Below, piece after piece: positions 1 through 11,959 of a DNA stretch of 59,404 nt. Below the pieces are notes generated by a model. It had not been told where the DNA came from and searched no databases. It was given only the letters and a program-made list of their open reading frames with translations. Source of the stretch: Acidimicrobiales bacterium (GTDB taxonomy: Bacteria > Actinomycetota > Acidimicrobiia > Acidimicrobiales > Bog-793); NCBI GenBank assembly GCA_035533595.1, contig DATLTN010000040.1, positions 1-59,404 of the forward strand, in the 5' to 3' direction. The translations under genes and the position numbers were made by a program. Position 1 is the first letter of the stretch; each line of letters begins with the position of its first letter.

Positions 1-1
1 C

Positions 2-712
2 CTCACCGCGCCGGGGCTGCGCCAGCGCGACCCGCACCCGACGCTCGAGGTCGACGACCAGCCGTGGGGCTTCACCTACGGGAGCCTGCGCAACATCTCC
101 GACGACCAGACCTTCGTGCGCGTCTATCAGTTCTTCATGCCCGCACAGAGCCACCTCGGCGGGATGATCAACGGCGGGACGGGTGCCCCCTCCAGCCACC
201 CGCAGATCGGTGGCCACGTCTGGGTCCCGATCGACGACGAGAACACCTGGGTCTACAACCGGAGCTACCACCTGAACGAGGGCGACCCCTACGACCCGGT
301 GGAGTGGCCGGACACCGGCGAGCGTCCCGGCGAGGGTTACAAGCGGATTCCCGGCACGTACTGGCTGATCCGCAACAAGTCGAACGACTACATGATCGAC
401 CGGCAGATGCAGCGGGTGAAGAACTTCAGCGGCATCGAGGGCGTGAACACCCAGGACTTCGCTCTGCAGTCCGCCCTCGGCGGCGGCTACATCGTCGACC
501 GCTCCCAGGAGGCCCTCGGCTCCTCCGACAACGCCATCCAGGCGGCGCGGCGGCTCCTCCTCGAGGCGATCGACGACGTCGAGGCCGGACGCTCGCCGCG
601 CGGCAGCGACCCCGCGAGCCACAACGTGCAGCACGCGGCGGAGGCGATCATCCCCCGCGGCGCGCCGTGGCGGGACCTCACCAAGGACCTCGTCCTCTCG
701 AACTGGGTCTGA
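2..712 (+). CDS. Rieske-type aromatic ring-hydroxylating oxygenase alpha subunit, C-terminal part (5' truncated)
   Basis: The frame is open from base 2 to a TGA at 710-712, so only the last 236 residues are present and the start lies outside the window. The segment resembles the C-terminal catalytic half of phthalate-4,5-dioxygenase-like alpha subunits: a beta-rich stretch, then NRSYHL, then the pattern around residues 140-190 with GIEGVNTQDFALQSALGG, IVDRSQEALG and SDNAIQAARRLLLEAI. The Rieske Cys/His motifs would be upstream and cannot be checked. Such enzymes dihydroxylate or demethylate aromatic acids in the cytoplasm with an electron-transfer partner. It converges on a LigB-type ring-cleavage gene, which fits aromatic catabolism. 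The exact substrate is unknown. Confidence 0.85.
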   Translation, partial: LTAPGLRQRDPHPTLEVDDQPWGFTYGSLRNISDDQTFVRVYQFFMPAQSHLGGMINGGTGAPSSHPQIGGHVWVPIDDENTWVYNRSYHLNEGDPYDPVEWPDTGERPGEGYKRIPGTYWLIRNKSNDYMIDRQMQRVKNFSGIEGVNTQDFALQSALGGGYIVDRSQEALGSSDNAIQAARRLLLEAIDDVEAGRSPRGSDPASHNVQHAAEAIIPRGAPWRDLTKDLVLSNWV

Positions 713-744
713 GCACGCCGCCCGCTCGCGCGGGCCGAGAACGT

Positions 745-777
745 GGAACGGGGGGCGCCGCTGGCGCCCCCCGTTCC
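745..777. terminator. Perfect 15-bp stem-loop between convergent genes
   Basis: GGAACGGGGGGCGCC (745-759) and its exact reverse complement (763-777) are separated by the loop GCT. The structure lies 33 nt after the oxygenase stop and 43 nt before the stop of the convergent LigB-like gene. A short CTT follows on the plus strand; there is no long T run. It most likely terminates transcription in both directions. Confidence 0.8.
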
Positions 778-819
778 CTTGGTCCCGCTCCCCCGTGAGC
801 GAGGTCTCGTTCGGGTGCC

Positions 820-1809
820 TCAGGCTTCGGCCCAGGCGAATGCCGCGCCGACCGGTGAGGCGTAGATCGGGATGTAGTCGACGATCACCGAGGGCCGCCC
901 CTCGACGGCCGCCGCGGCCGCGATCCAGTTGCAGCTCTCGCGCGTCCCTCCCTGGGGGCCGCCCGGTGTCGGCAGGCCGGTGACGCCCCGCCGCACGGTG
1001 GTCGAGTCCTGGCTCGGGTCGTCGTCCGCGACCTGGTAGGCGTCGAAGTGCGCCGCCCAGGCCTTGATGTCGCCGGACTCGAGGTAGCCGAGGCCGACGC
1101 GGTCGAACTCCTCGTCGAGGTGGGAGCCCTTCTGCCCCGGCGTGTGCCAGAGGCCGCCCGAGCCGACGATCACGACGCGCAGGTCCTCGGGGTAGGCGTC
1201 GATCACCTCGCGGACGGCCTTGCCGATCTCGTAGCAGCGCATCGCCGTCAGCTGCGGCGCGTAGTACGCGTTCAGCAGCACCGGGACCGTCGGGATGTCG
1301 TAGTTCGTGAGCGACTCGAGGGGGCGCATGATCGCGTGGCACATCCCCTTCTCGGGCTTGGGGACCTCCATCATGAACGCCGGGTCAAAGCCGCGGTCGA
1401 GGAGGCCGGTGAGCAGCGAGGTGCCGAGGGCGACGTGGCCGGGGACGCGCTTCTGCTCGGGCGGCGTGCCGCCGCCGCCCATGAACATCGCGTCGCCCGA
1501 GGAGACCCGCCCGGAGAACTCGGCGCCGACGTAGACGGCGATCGCCGGGTGGTTGTTGAAGTCGAAGATCTCCTCCTGGTCGTCGCCGAACAGAATGATC
1601 ACGTCGGGGCGCAGCTCGGCGAGCTTGTCGCGCAGTACCGAGAAGCCCTCCTGCACGCGCGCCGCCTTCGCGTGGTTCACCTCGTCCGAGTCGACGGGGA
1701 CGTCGTCACGGTAGGGAGGTCGGTTCGACTTCACGACGTCCCAGCGCTCCACCGGCATGTAGCAGAAGGGCGAGTGCGCGGTGTTGATGACTCCGACGAG
1801 CTGTGCCAC
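820..1809 (-). CDS. LigB-family class III extradiol ring-cleavage dioxygenase subunit
   Basis: A 329-residue protein of the LigB/DODA type (non-heme Fe(II) extradiol dioxygenase; opens catechol-type rings). Visible features are the N-terminal NTAHSPF with a candidate iron-ligand His, IILFGDDQEEIFDFNNHPAIAVYVG, the HVALGTSLL stretch and a conserved C-terminal GTRESCNWIAAAAA. I chose the GTG at 1809 because GGAGGA lies a few bases upstream; an ATG at 1848 is also in frame. The gene lies downstream of a MarR gene, behind its own promoter with an overlapping palindrome. Together with the neighbouring Rieske oxygenase this suggests hydroxylation followed by meta-cleavage. The substrate cannot be read from sequence. 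Confidence 0.83.
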   Translation of the reverse strand: MAQLVGVINTAHSPFCYMPVERWDVVKSNRPPYRDDVPVDSDEVNHAKAARVQEGFSVLRDKLAELRPDVIILFGDDQEEIFDFNNHPAIAVYVGAEFSGRVSSGDAMFMGGGGTPPEQKRVPGHVALGTSLLTGLLDRGFDPAFMMEVPKPEKGMCHAIMRPLESLTNYDIPTVPVLLNAYYAPQLTAMRCYEIGKAVREVIDAYPEDLRVVIVGSGGLWHTPGQKGSHLDEEFDRVGLGYLESGDIKAWAAHFDAYQVADDDPSQDSTTVRRGVTGLPTPGGPQGGTRESCNWIAAAAAVEGRPSVIVDYIPIYASPVGAAFAWAEA

Positions 1810-1914
1810 TGGGGCCTCCTCCGGCGACGCAGGCCGCCTCATCTCCAAGGCAGCGGCGTGACCGCCGTCACCCCCCGGGCCCGAGCGGGTATTCCTCGAG
1901 CCCCACAGATTTAC

Positions 1915-1958
1915 TCCGTGTACGGATCAATGTACTCCCGCCGGGCACCAACTGTCAA
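1915..1958 (-). promoter_or_regulatory. Sigma-70-like promoter of the LigB-type gene with overlapping palindromic operator
   Basis: On the minus strand a perfect -35 TTGACA (1953-1958) is followed after 18 nt by TACATT (1929-1934). Immediately downstream, over the expected start point, lies TCCGT-GT-ACGGA (1915-1926); GTAC recurs 12 nt away. The site lies between marR and the dioxygenase gene, so the MarR protein encoded just upstream is the obvious candidate repressor. Binding is inferred. Confidence 0.6.
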
Positions 1959-1966
1959 CGGCGCGA

Positions 1967-2428
1967 TCACTCCTCCGCGCCGCCGGCCTCGCCTTCTGCG
2001 CCGTCCATCGCCTCGATGAGGGCGACGAACTTGGTGAGCAGCCGCAGGAACTCGACGCGCTCGGTCTCGTCGAGCGTGCCGAGCAGGGCCTCGTTCATCT
2101 CGCGGCCCCGCGCCATCAGCGCGACCAGCAGGGAGCGCCCCTCCGGGCTCAGCCGCAACAGGTTCCGTCGCTGGTCCTCGGGGTCCCGCCGGCGCTCGAG
2201 ATAGCCGCGGCGCACCATGCGGTCGACCACGTCGGCGACCGTCGAGCGGTCGAGCGAGGCCGAGCGGCCGATCGTCCGCTGGTCCGCCTCGTCGGTCTCG
2301 GCGAGCGCGAAGAGCACCGCGAACTGCGGCGAGGTCACCTCCTCGGAGACGAGCTTGCCCCAGAGGCGGTTGTGGACCTGCTGCGCGCGGCGGACCAGCC
2401 GGCCGACGTGGGGAAGTGGTGGGCTCAT
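1967..2428 (-). CDS. MarR-family transcriptional regulator
   Basis: 153 residues, the usual MarR length. The winged helix covers about residues 35-105: SPQFAVLFALAE, then the recognition region ASLDRSTVADVVDRMVRRGYLERRRDPEDQRRNLLRLSPEGRSL, which contains the DxR wing signature. The flanking helices form the dimer interface. MarR proteins usually repress adjacent catabolic genes and are released by a phenolic or aromatic ligand. A promoter with a palindrome lies between this gene and the downstream extradiol dioxygenase. ATG start with AGAGGA just upstream. Confidence 0.92.
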   Translation of the reverse strand: MSPPLPHVGRLVRRAQQVHNRLWGKLVSEEVTSPQFAVLFALAETDEADQRTIGRSASLDRSTVADVVDRMVRRGYLERRRDPEDQRRNLLRLSPEGRSLLVALMARGREMNEALLGTLDETERVEFLRLLTKFVALIEAMDGAEGEAGGAEE

Positions 2429-2524
2429 CGTCCTCTGCGCCCCGCCCGACCGGCGGCCTCCCGCGGAGTGCGCAGGGACACTACCCGGGAGCGACCGCGG
2501 GGGCGCTCCCGACGCGGCGCCGGC

Positions 2525-4105
2525 TCACGGCTTCGCGCAGGCGCGCGGGTCGAAGGGCGGGATCGAGGTGGTCGCCTTAGTCGGGGCCGCGAGCGGCGAG
2601 AGGGTCGCCGCGGCCGCCGTCGCCTGCAGCACCGTGCTGGCCGAGGCGGTGTGCACCGGGGTGTCGACCGAGACGTCCGAGCCGACGGCGACGGCCACGT
2701 CGCTCCCCGTGATCTTCGGGTCGCTCGCGAGCACGACCGCGCCGGTGAGACTGCGCAGCACCCGCTGCGCCTCGGCGAGGTGTCCGGGACGATAGCGGAC
2801 GGTCGTCTCGGCGATGGGGCCGACGGAGGGGACCGCGCTCCCGGCGCTCACCTTGTAGCCGAGCGAGGTGAGGCCGGCGGCGACGGTCGTGGCGGCGGCA
2901 GGCGAGTTGTCCGCGTCGACCACCGAGACGGTGATCCTCGAGGAAATGAGCGAGGCGCTGGCGGGGGTGCCGCCCATGAACTGGTCGATCGCCTGCTGGT
3001 CCTGCGGCTCGGTCGGGAAGACGACGTCCCCGTAGTTGAAGCCCTTGTAGATGTAGCTCTGGGTGTCCTCGACCACCGGCAGGGTGAACTGTGCGGCCCT
3101 GCTCGCGCTCGAGTGGTAGGTGAGGGCGAGGTGCAGCATCTCGCCGGTGCTGAAGCCGGAGTCGACCGTGAGGTTGGGGGCGATCGCACCGAGCAGCTGG
3201 CTGTCGGTGACCGGGTTGCCGACCCCGCGCGCGGCCAGCTCCTGGCCGAGGACCTTCAAGAAGATGTGGTCGCGCTCGATGCGGCCGATGTCCCCCGACG
3301 GGTCGTAGCCGCGCCAGGTGCGGGTCTTCGGGTCGTAGTGGTAGTAGACGTGGCGGGCGCGCACGAGGGCGAGCGCCTCCGCCCCGCTGATGTGCAGGCA
3401 GCCGCTGCGGCTGATGTAGAGGCCCGAGTCGTTGTCCTTGAGCGAGGTCGGGAAGTACATCGTGATCCCGTGCAGGACGTCCACGATGTTCGTGAAGGTC
3501 TGGAAGTTCAGCACCACGAAGTGGTTGATCGGGATCCCGAAGTCCTCCTCGATCGCCTGGATGAGCTGGTTGGGGCCGTTGTACAAGGCGGCGTCGATGC
3601 GGTTGGAGAGGTCACCGGCGCGGGCGTCGGGGACGAAGGTGTCGCGCGGGATCGACAGCAGCGTCGGCGCCCGTCCGGGCACGAGGCGGAGGATCATCAC
3701 CACGTCGCTGTTGTTGCCGTTCACCCCGGCCGCGCACTCCTTCACCCAGGCCTCGAAGTTCTTCGCCGGCTTCACGAGGCAGCGGTCGGTCGAGCCGACG
3801 AGCAGGATGTTCTCGACGTTGCCCTTCGAGGCCTGGACGTGGATGTTGCTCAGGTGCCCGACGCGGTGGAGCTGCAGGTCGAGGTAGATCCCGCTGCCGG
3901 CGACGACGGCGACGACGAGGAGCACGAGGCCGATCCCGCCGCGCACGAGGCGGCGGCGCCGCTTGCTGCGCTGGGCCTTCGTCACCCGGCGCCGCGCGCG
4001 GAAGGCGCCGAGGCGGGACTGCGGAGCAGCACCCTCGGTGACGGGCGGGCCGGTCGTCGTGGCGGGCTCGCCCGCCTGCGGGCCGGGGCCCCCGATGTCG
4101 CTCAC
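2525..4105 (-). CDS. LytR-CpsA-Psr (LCP) family cell-wall glycopolymer ligase
   Basis: About 526 residues from the GTG at 4105; a longer in-frame extension to 4396 overlaps the divergent SDR gene and is rejected. An Arg/Lys-rich cytoplasmic N-terminus precedes one TM helix (LVRGGIGLVLLVVAVVAGSGIYL). The extracellular LCP domain follows, with SIPRDTFV, NRIDAALYNGPNQLIQAIEEDFG, NHFVVLNFQTF and LALVRARHVYYHYD carrying the conserved Arg residues that bind polyprenyl pyrophosphate. A C-terminal LytR_C-like domain (about residues 400-490) is typical of actinobacteria. The family transfers glycopolymers such as arabinogalactan-type or teichoic polymers onto peptidoglycan. Divergent from the SDR gene. 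Confidence 0.88.
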   Translation of the reverse strand: MSDIGGPGPQAGEPATTTGPPVTEGAAPQSRLGAFRARRRVTKAQRSKRRRRLVRGGIGLVLLVVAVVAGSGIYLDLQLHRVGHLSNIHVQASKGNVENILLVGSTDRCLVKPAKNFEAWVKECAAGVNGNNSDVVMILRLVPGRAPTLLSIPRDTFVPDARAGDLSNRIDAALYNGPNQLIQAIEEDFGIPINHFVVLNFQTFTNIVDVLHGITMYFPTSLKDNDSGLYISRSGCLHISGAEALALVRARHVYYHYDPKTRTWRGYDPSGDIGRIERDHIFLKVLGQELAARGVGNPVTDSQLLGAIAPNLTVDSGFSTGEMLHLALTYHSSASRAAQFTLPVVEDTQSYIYKGFNYGDVVFPTEPQDQQAIDQFMGGTPASASLISSRITVSVVDADNSPAAATTVAAGLTSLGYKVSAGSAVPSVGPIAETTVRYRPGHLAEAQRVLRSLTGAVVLASDPKITGSDVAVAVGSDVSVDTPVHTASASTVLQATAAAATLSPLAAPTKATTSIPPFDPRACAKP

Positions 4106-4274
4106 GCGCCCGAGATCCCTCGCCCGGCCCGCGGGCCCGCGCAGGCCTTGCACCTCGTCGCCAGCACGGTCGGCGACGGTAGTGGCTGGGTCCGCGGGAA
4201 TCCGGGCGCCTCGTCGTCGCAGAAGCCGGCTGCTGCCGCACCGTTTAGATTCACTCCGAGGAGAGGAGGCCCAC

Positions 4275-5051
4275 GTGGCCGCACGGGATCTTGAGGGCAA
4301 GGTGATGTTCGTCACCGGCGCCGGTCGCGGCATCGGCCGCGGCATCGCCGAGGTCGCCGCCGAATCGGGGATGGACGTCGCGATCAACGCCCTCACCCCG
4401 CGCTACGTCGAGGAACTCGCCCGCCACCTCGGCAAAGAGACGGGGCGCAAGGTGCTCCCGATCATCGGCGACGTCACCACCACCGGCGGCGCCGGTGCCG
4501 CGGTCAGCGCCGTCCTCGAGCAGTTCGGCAGGCTCGACGTCCTCGTCAACAACCTCGGCGACGCGATCGGCAAGCCCCTCGTCACCCTCCCCGACGGCAC
4601 CGAGGGGATGACCGACGAGGAGGTGCAGCGCGTCATCGACCTCAACCTCTCCGCCTCGATCTACTGCACGCGCGCCGCGGGCCCCCACCTGCTCGGCCGA
4701 CGCTCCGGCAAGGTCGTGAACATCTCCTCCTTCGCTGCGCTGCGCGGCGGTGCCAACCGCGTCATCTACTCCACCGGCAAGGCCGCGCTCACGGGCTTCA
4801 CGCGCTCCCTCGCCCTCGAGTGGGCCCCTTACAACGTGCAGGTGAACGCCGTCGCGCCGGGCTCGTTCCCGGACCCGATCACCTCCGGCGACCGCTACGA
4901 GCAGAACCGCGCCCGCATCGCCGGGGAGGTCCCGGCCGGCCGCGCCGGCGAGGTGCGCGAGGTCGGCCACCTCGTCGTCTACCTGGCGAGCGAGGCCGCG
5001 GACTACCTCACCGGCCAGACGATCCACATCGACGGGGGTTCGACCCTCTGA
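4275..5051 (+). CDS. Short-chain dehydrogenase/reductase (FabG-like SDR)
   Basis: 258 residues from the GTG at 4275, preceded by a strong GGAGAGGAGG. It has a Rossmann N-terminus with TGAGRGIGRG (about residues 15-24), NNLGD, catalytic Ser in NISSF, YSTGK (YxxxK) and a C-terminal DGGS, the usual classical SDR order. It would reduce or oxidise a carbonyl or hydroxyl with NAD(P)(H); the substrate is unknown. A TAGATT -10-like box lies about 25 nt upstream of the SD. The next gene starts 124 nt downstream on the same strand. Confidence 0.88.
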   Translation: MAARDLEGKVMFVTGAGRGIGRGIAEVAAESGMDVAINALTPRYVEELARHLGKETGRKVLPIIGDVTTTGGAGAAVSAVLEQFGRLDVLVNNLGDAIGKPLVTLPDGTEGMTDEEVQRVIDLNLSASIYCTRAAGPHLLGRRSGKVVNISSFAALRGGANRVIYSTGKAALTGFTRSLALEWAPYNVQVNAVAPGSFPDPITSGDRYEQNRARIAGEVPAGRAGEVREVGHLVVYLASEAADYLTGQTIHIDGGSTL

Positions 5052-5175
5052 GCGACCGTCCCGGCCTCCCCGCCGCCTCGCCCGAGGCCATCACGCCCGA
5101 TCCCCCCTCGCCCGGTCCCACCGGCGTTTCCCTCGGGGCGCCCACGCTCCCCGACGACCACGACCAGGAGTAGCC

Positions 5176-6042
5176 ATGGCCGCCAGGTACTACGTCACGA
5201 CCTCCGCGCTCGGCGTCGAGCGCACGTCCGAAGGCGACGTCGAGTGGGCGCTTCCCGACGCCGGCGCACCGCTCGCCGCGGAGACGACCTTCGGTGAGCG
5301 CCTCGTGCTGCGTTCCGCCGACGCCCTGCTCGACGTCCTCGAGGAGGCCGTCTACGTCGCCGAGCCGCTCGGAGAGGCGGTCGAGGAGCTCCCCGGCAGC
5401 CTCGTCGTCACCTCGGCCCGCCTCCTCCAGCAGACCGGTTGGGCGCCGCGCAGCGCCGCCGAGTTCGCCCTCGACTGTGCCGGGCACGTCCTCGGTGAGG
5501 CCGGGGACCTCGAGCTCCCGACGGGCTTCACGCTCGCGGCCGCGATCGAGGACGCGCGCAACTACCTCTCTCGCTCCTCGGGCGACACCGGACGGATCGG
5601 GCGGCTGGCGAGGCTCGCCGCGGCGCGGCGGCTGCGCAAGGAGGGCGAGCGCATCGGTGACCTCGCCCTCGCCGCGCTGCAGGCGGACCTCGCGGAGGAG
5701 CTGGACGCGACGAGCGACCGGGCCTGGACCCTTCTCACCGCGACTGGCGATGCCGTGCTCGCGGCGGTGGAGACCCTCCGCTACCTCGCCTCCCCCGGCT
5801 ACATCGCGGCACGCGAGGAGAACGCCGAGCACGCGGAGGCGGCGGAGCCGGGGATCGAGCCGACCCTCCTGCAGACGCCCTTCGGGCCGGTGATGCTCGG
5901 CGCCGAACACCAGTCGCCCTACCTCTCGGCCGGAGCGCTCGCCCGCGACGCCGCCTTCCGCGCCCGCGAGGCCGCCGGCGAGGCGTCCTCCGCCGAGCGC
6001 GAGTGGCAGGTCGGGCGCCTCGAGCAGGCGCTCGGCGCCTGA
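5176..6042 (+). CDS. Conserved-looking hypothetical protein, alpha-helical
   Basis: 288 residues, ATG preceded by AGGAG. I do not recognise a family. After a short N-terminal segment (MAARYYVTTSALG), most of the chain is predicted helical and rich in Ala, Glu, Leu and Arg, with EFALDCAGHVLGEAG around residues 95-110 (its only Cys) and a basic segment LARLAAARRLRKEGERIG around 155. No signal peptide or TM helix is seen, so it is probably cytosolic. The codon bias is that of a real gene. It may be co-transcribed with the SDR upstream, but no function follows from that. Confidence 0.75.
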   Translation: MAARYYVTTSALGVERTSEGDVEWALPDAGAPLAAETTFGERLVLRSADALLDVLEEAVYVAEPLGEAVEELPGSLVVTSARLLQQTGWAPRSAAEFALDCAGHVLGEAGDLELPTGFTLAAAIEDARNYLSRSSGDTGRIGRLARLAAARRLRKEGERIGDLALAALQADLAEELDATSDRAWTLLTATGDAVLAAVETLRYLASPGYIAAREENAEHAEAAEPGIEPTLLQTPFGPVMLGAEHQSPYLSAGALARDAAFRAREAAGEASSAEREWQVGRLEQALGA

Positions 6043-6049
6043 GCGACCC

Positions 6050-6871
6050 TCAGCCGCGGCGGGCGAAGCTCGCGAGGACGATGCTCGGCCGCGCCACGAA
6101 GGGGTTGGCGACGGCGCCGCTCGGGTGCCAGCCGTGCCGCTCCGCGAGGCGCACCGCCGCCGAGACCGGCGCGGGCACGACCAGCCACTCGGCGTAGGGG
6201 TAGCTGTACTCGGTGCCGCCCCCCTCGCTCGGGTCGACGAGGCGCCACGAGCTGAGCTCGAGGGTGCGGACGTAGTCGGTGGAGCCGACGTTCTCCTGGG
6301 CGATGCGGACCGTCCCGTCCCCGGTGCGGCGGTCGACCGAGGCGCCGATCACCACCGCCACGTGACCGTCCCCGGAGAACGAGGAGGAGTAGGAGAAGCT
6401 GAGGACGTCGCCGGTCCTCGGCGCGTTCCCGACCGCGGCGCGCGAGCCGTCACGGACGAGCCGGGTCGCGGGGTAGGCGGCGTGGTAGTTCTCGGCGACC
6501 TGCGCGCCGTTGGCCTTCACCGCCCCGAGGCCGTCGACGACGGCGAGGTAGCGGTCGGCGAGCTCGACGCACTGGAAGCCCGGCGTCGCGTTGTAGTAAG
6601 TGCCGCGTTCCCCGAAGGGCCCGGGGATGTTCACGTAGCCGCCGACGCCGCCGTAGGCGGGCCCGGGGCCGCAGATCGGGATCGCCGGGCTCGAGTCCAA
6701 CCAGCCGGCGAAGGTGCCGCCGTTGGCGGTGCAGTAGCGCGGCGAGGTGGGCAGCACGACCGACGCCGACGCGGCGCCCGCCGACCACATCGGGAAGAGG
6801 AAGGAAGCGGCCGCAGGGACGGCCACCGCAACGGCGAGTCGACTCCAATGGCGAGCGGGTACGCGCGACAT
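6050..6871 (-). CDS. Secreted CHAP-domain amidase/peptidase (cell-wall hydrolase-like)
   Basis: 273 residues from the ATG at 6871; the open frame continues upstream through proS as a shadow and is not used. Residues 1-38 look like a Sec signal peptide: basic MSRVPARHWSR, a hydrophobic core, and an Ala-rich cleavage region. The CHAP domain follows, with GFQCVELADRYLAV (catalytic Cys), APRTGDVLSFSYS and GDGHVAVVIG (catalytic His). CHAP enzymes cleave peptidoglycan peptides or amides outside the cell. GGGGG upstream could serve as SD. The long leader shared with proS is structured. No separate wall-binding domain was recognised. Confidence 0.82.
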   Translation of the reverse strand: MSRVPARHWSRLAVAVAVPAAASFLFPMWSAGAASASVVLPTSPRYCTANGGTFAGWLDSSPAIPICGPGPAYGGVGGYVNIPGPFGERGTYYNATPGFQCVELADRYLAVVDGLGAVKANGAQVAENYHAAYPATRLVRDGSRAAVGNAPRTGDVLSFSYSSSFSGDGHVAVVIGASVDRRTGDGTVRIAQENVGSTDYVRTLELSSWRLVDPSEGGGTEYSYPYAEWLVVPAPVSAAVRLAERHGWHPSGAVANPFVARPSIVLASFARRG

Positions 6872-6914
6872 GGCCCCCAATTTCTGTTTGGCATCCCGCG
6901 AGCGCCGTTGCTCC

Positions 6915-7170
6915 AGCAGGAATGGCGGATGACCGGGGAGATGGTACGGAGGCACCCCTTGCCAAGGCAAGGGGGAGCACCGGCGGAGCTCGCCCGCGGG
7001 CCTGCCGGCGGCGGCGCGGCCCACAGCTCCACCGGTCGCACCTCCGCCGTCCGCGCACCACTCTCCGTGGTGGATCCCGCTACGCAGGCGGGTGGAACCC
7101 CGCGCGTGCGCCACATCAGCAACTTCTGCAACAAGGCGCGCGCCATCCGCAACGCGCGGTTGCGCGCCCT
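6915..7170 (+). ncRNA. Candidate T-box-like structured leader in the CHAP/proS intergenic spacer
   Basis: The 402-bp spacer 6872-7273 holds no gene but several ordered elements on the plus strand. These are GATGACCGGGGAG (6928-6940), resembling the stem-I motif I recall from actinobacterial ileS T-boxes; GGTACGGAGGCACC (6943-6956); the 9-bp inverted repeat 6955-6974; closing arms GGCGGA/TCCGCC (6924-6929/7043-7048) and TGACCGG/CCGGTCG; hairpin CACCAC-TCTCC-GTGGTG (7056-7072) where stem III would be; and AGGCGGGTGGAACCCCGCG (7086-7104), close to the T-box consensus AGGGTGGNACCGCG. A competing hairpin could pair 7101-7111 with 7135-7143. Against it: TGGA implies a U73 tRNA, unusual for tRNA-Pro, there is no U-run, and proS has a -10-like TAGGCA next to its ATG. 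Confidence 0.4.
6955..6974. repeat. 9-bp perfect inverted repeat in the CHAP/proS spacer
   Basis: CCCCTTGCC (6955-6963), AA, GGCAAGGGG (6966-6974). It lies about 85 bp upstream of the CHAP start. It could be an RNA hairpin within the putative leader or a protein-binding operator; the sequence does not decide. Confidence 0.6.
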
Positions 7171-7264
7171 CCCCCGAGCGCCGCCGGCGCCGCGAAAAAA
7201 ATCTCCTCAGAGGCCGGAAATCGCCGCTTTCACGAGGGCGAGCGGGTGCCCGCGCGCGTGCTAG

Positions 7265-8714
<1,450 letters not shown>

Positions 8715-8716
<2 letters not shown>

Positions 8717-8759
8717 CGGGCGCGCCCGTCGCCTCCGGGGGGCCCGACCGAGCGGGCCC
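8715..8759. terminator. Two hairpins between convergent proS and asd
   Basis: GACGGGCGCGCCCGTC (8715-8730) is a perfect 16-bp palindrome overlapping the proS stop. It is followed by GGGCCCG (8740-8746), a 6-nt loop and CGGGCCC (8753-8759). Both lie between convergent stops, as expected for a bidirectional terminator. There is no U-run. Confidence 0.6.
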
Positions 8760-8775
8760 GCCGCCGCTCAGCGCC

Positions 8776-11044
<2,269 letters not shown>

Positions 11045-11085
11045 GGCGCCAACGTACCTGGCAGGACCGGCTACCTTCGCGTCCC

Positions 11086-11910
11086 GTGCCGAGCGAGAAG
11101 CGGGCGCGCCAACGGGCGCTTCGGAATCAGAAGAACGCGGTCGTGGAACGGCGACGTCGCCAACGACGCGTGCTGCGCCGCGGCGGGACCTTCGCCGTCG
11201 TCGCCGGCGTCGTCATCGCCCTCGTCTTCCTCCTCTCACAGCACTCGCCGCCGAAGAAGGCGGCGACGAGCACGACGACCACCACCACCACGGCGACGAC
11301 GATCGCCCCGACCTCGACGACGACCGCCGTCGCGGCGGTCGCGCCCACCTGCCCCCCGGCGGCGGGGAGCAGCAAGCGGGTCACCGCCTTCACCAAGGCG
11401 CCCGCGCTCTGCATCTCGCCGACGGCGGTCTTCGACGCCACCGTGAAGACCGACCTCGGCAGCTTCGTGATCACGATGCAGGCCGCGAAGTCGCTGCTCG
11501 CGGTGAACAACTTCGTCTTCCTCTCCCGCTACCGCTTCTACGACTCGACGATCTTCCACCGGGTGATCCCCGGCTTCGTCGTGCAAGGTGGCGACCCGAC
11601 CGGCACCGGTACCGGCGGCCCCGGCTACCAGTTCACGGGCAACACGCCGCCCGCAAAGTGCCAGCCGAACTGCTACCCGCTCGGCTCGGTGGCGCTCGCC
11701 AACAGCTCCTCCAGCCCGAAGACCGACGGCAGCCAGTTCTTCGTCACCGTCGGCGCCTCGGGGGTGCAGCTGCCGCCGGAGTACACGCTGCTCGGCCAGG
11801 TGACGAGCGGCATGGCGGTCGTGGACAAGATCGCGAAGGACGGCACCTCGGGCGGCACGCCGACGGTGACCCACCGGATCGTCTCGGTGACGGTCCGCCA
11901 GCTCTCCTAG
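11086..11910 (+). CDS. Membrane-anchored cyclophilin-type peptidyl-prolyl isomerase
   Basis: 274 residues. A strongly basic cytoplasmic N-terminus (about 30 residues) is followed by one TM helix ([17 protein letters not shown]), a Thr-rich linker, and an extracellular cyclophilin domain from about residue 85. The domain shows [29 protein letters not shown] with the FHRxxxxFxxQGGD active site and GSQFFVTVG. It catalyses cis-trans isomerisation at Pro in exported proteins. The GTG start has TACCTT 8 nt upstream. A soluble paralogue follows 49 nt downstream, apparently a tandem duplication. Confidence 0.93.
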   Translation: MPSEKRARQRALRNQKNAVVERRRRQRRVLRRGGTFAVVAGVVIALVFLLSQHSPPKKAATSTTTTTTTATTIAPTSTTTAVAAVAPTCPPAAGSSKRVTAFTKAPALCISPTAVFDATVKTDLGSFVITMQAAKSLLAVNNFVFLSRYRFYDSTIFHRVIPGFVVQGGDPTGTGTGGPGYQFTGNTPPAKCQPNCYPLGSVALANSSSSPKTDGSQFFVTVGASGVQLPPEYTLLGQVTSGMAVVDKIAKDGTSGGTPTVTHRIVSVTVRQLS

Positions 11911-11959
11911 GAACGACCCCGCCGGGCGCCCGGCGCGACCCGAAAGGCAAGGTGCAGCG

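Noticed and set aside
6924-7048. c-di-AMP (ydaO) riboswitch, common before actinobacterial wall hydrolases
   Set aside because: GGTACGGAGG-like and CCCACAGCTCCACC-like pieces occur, but on the strand opposite to the CHAP gene, and the GGGGTGAATC core is missing.
7134-7168. Strong GC hairpin read as an intrinsic terminator of a proS attenuator
   Set aside because: No U-run follows the stem, so termination is not supported by itself; it is kept only as a possible alternative fold of the T-box-like leader.
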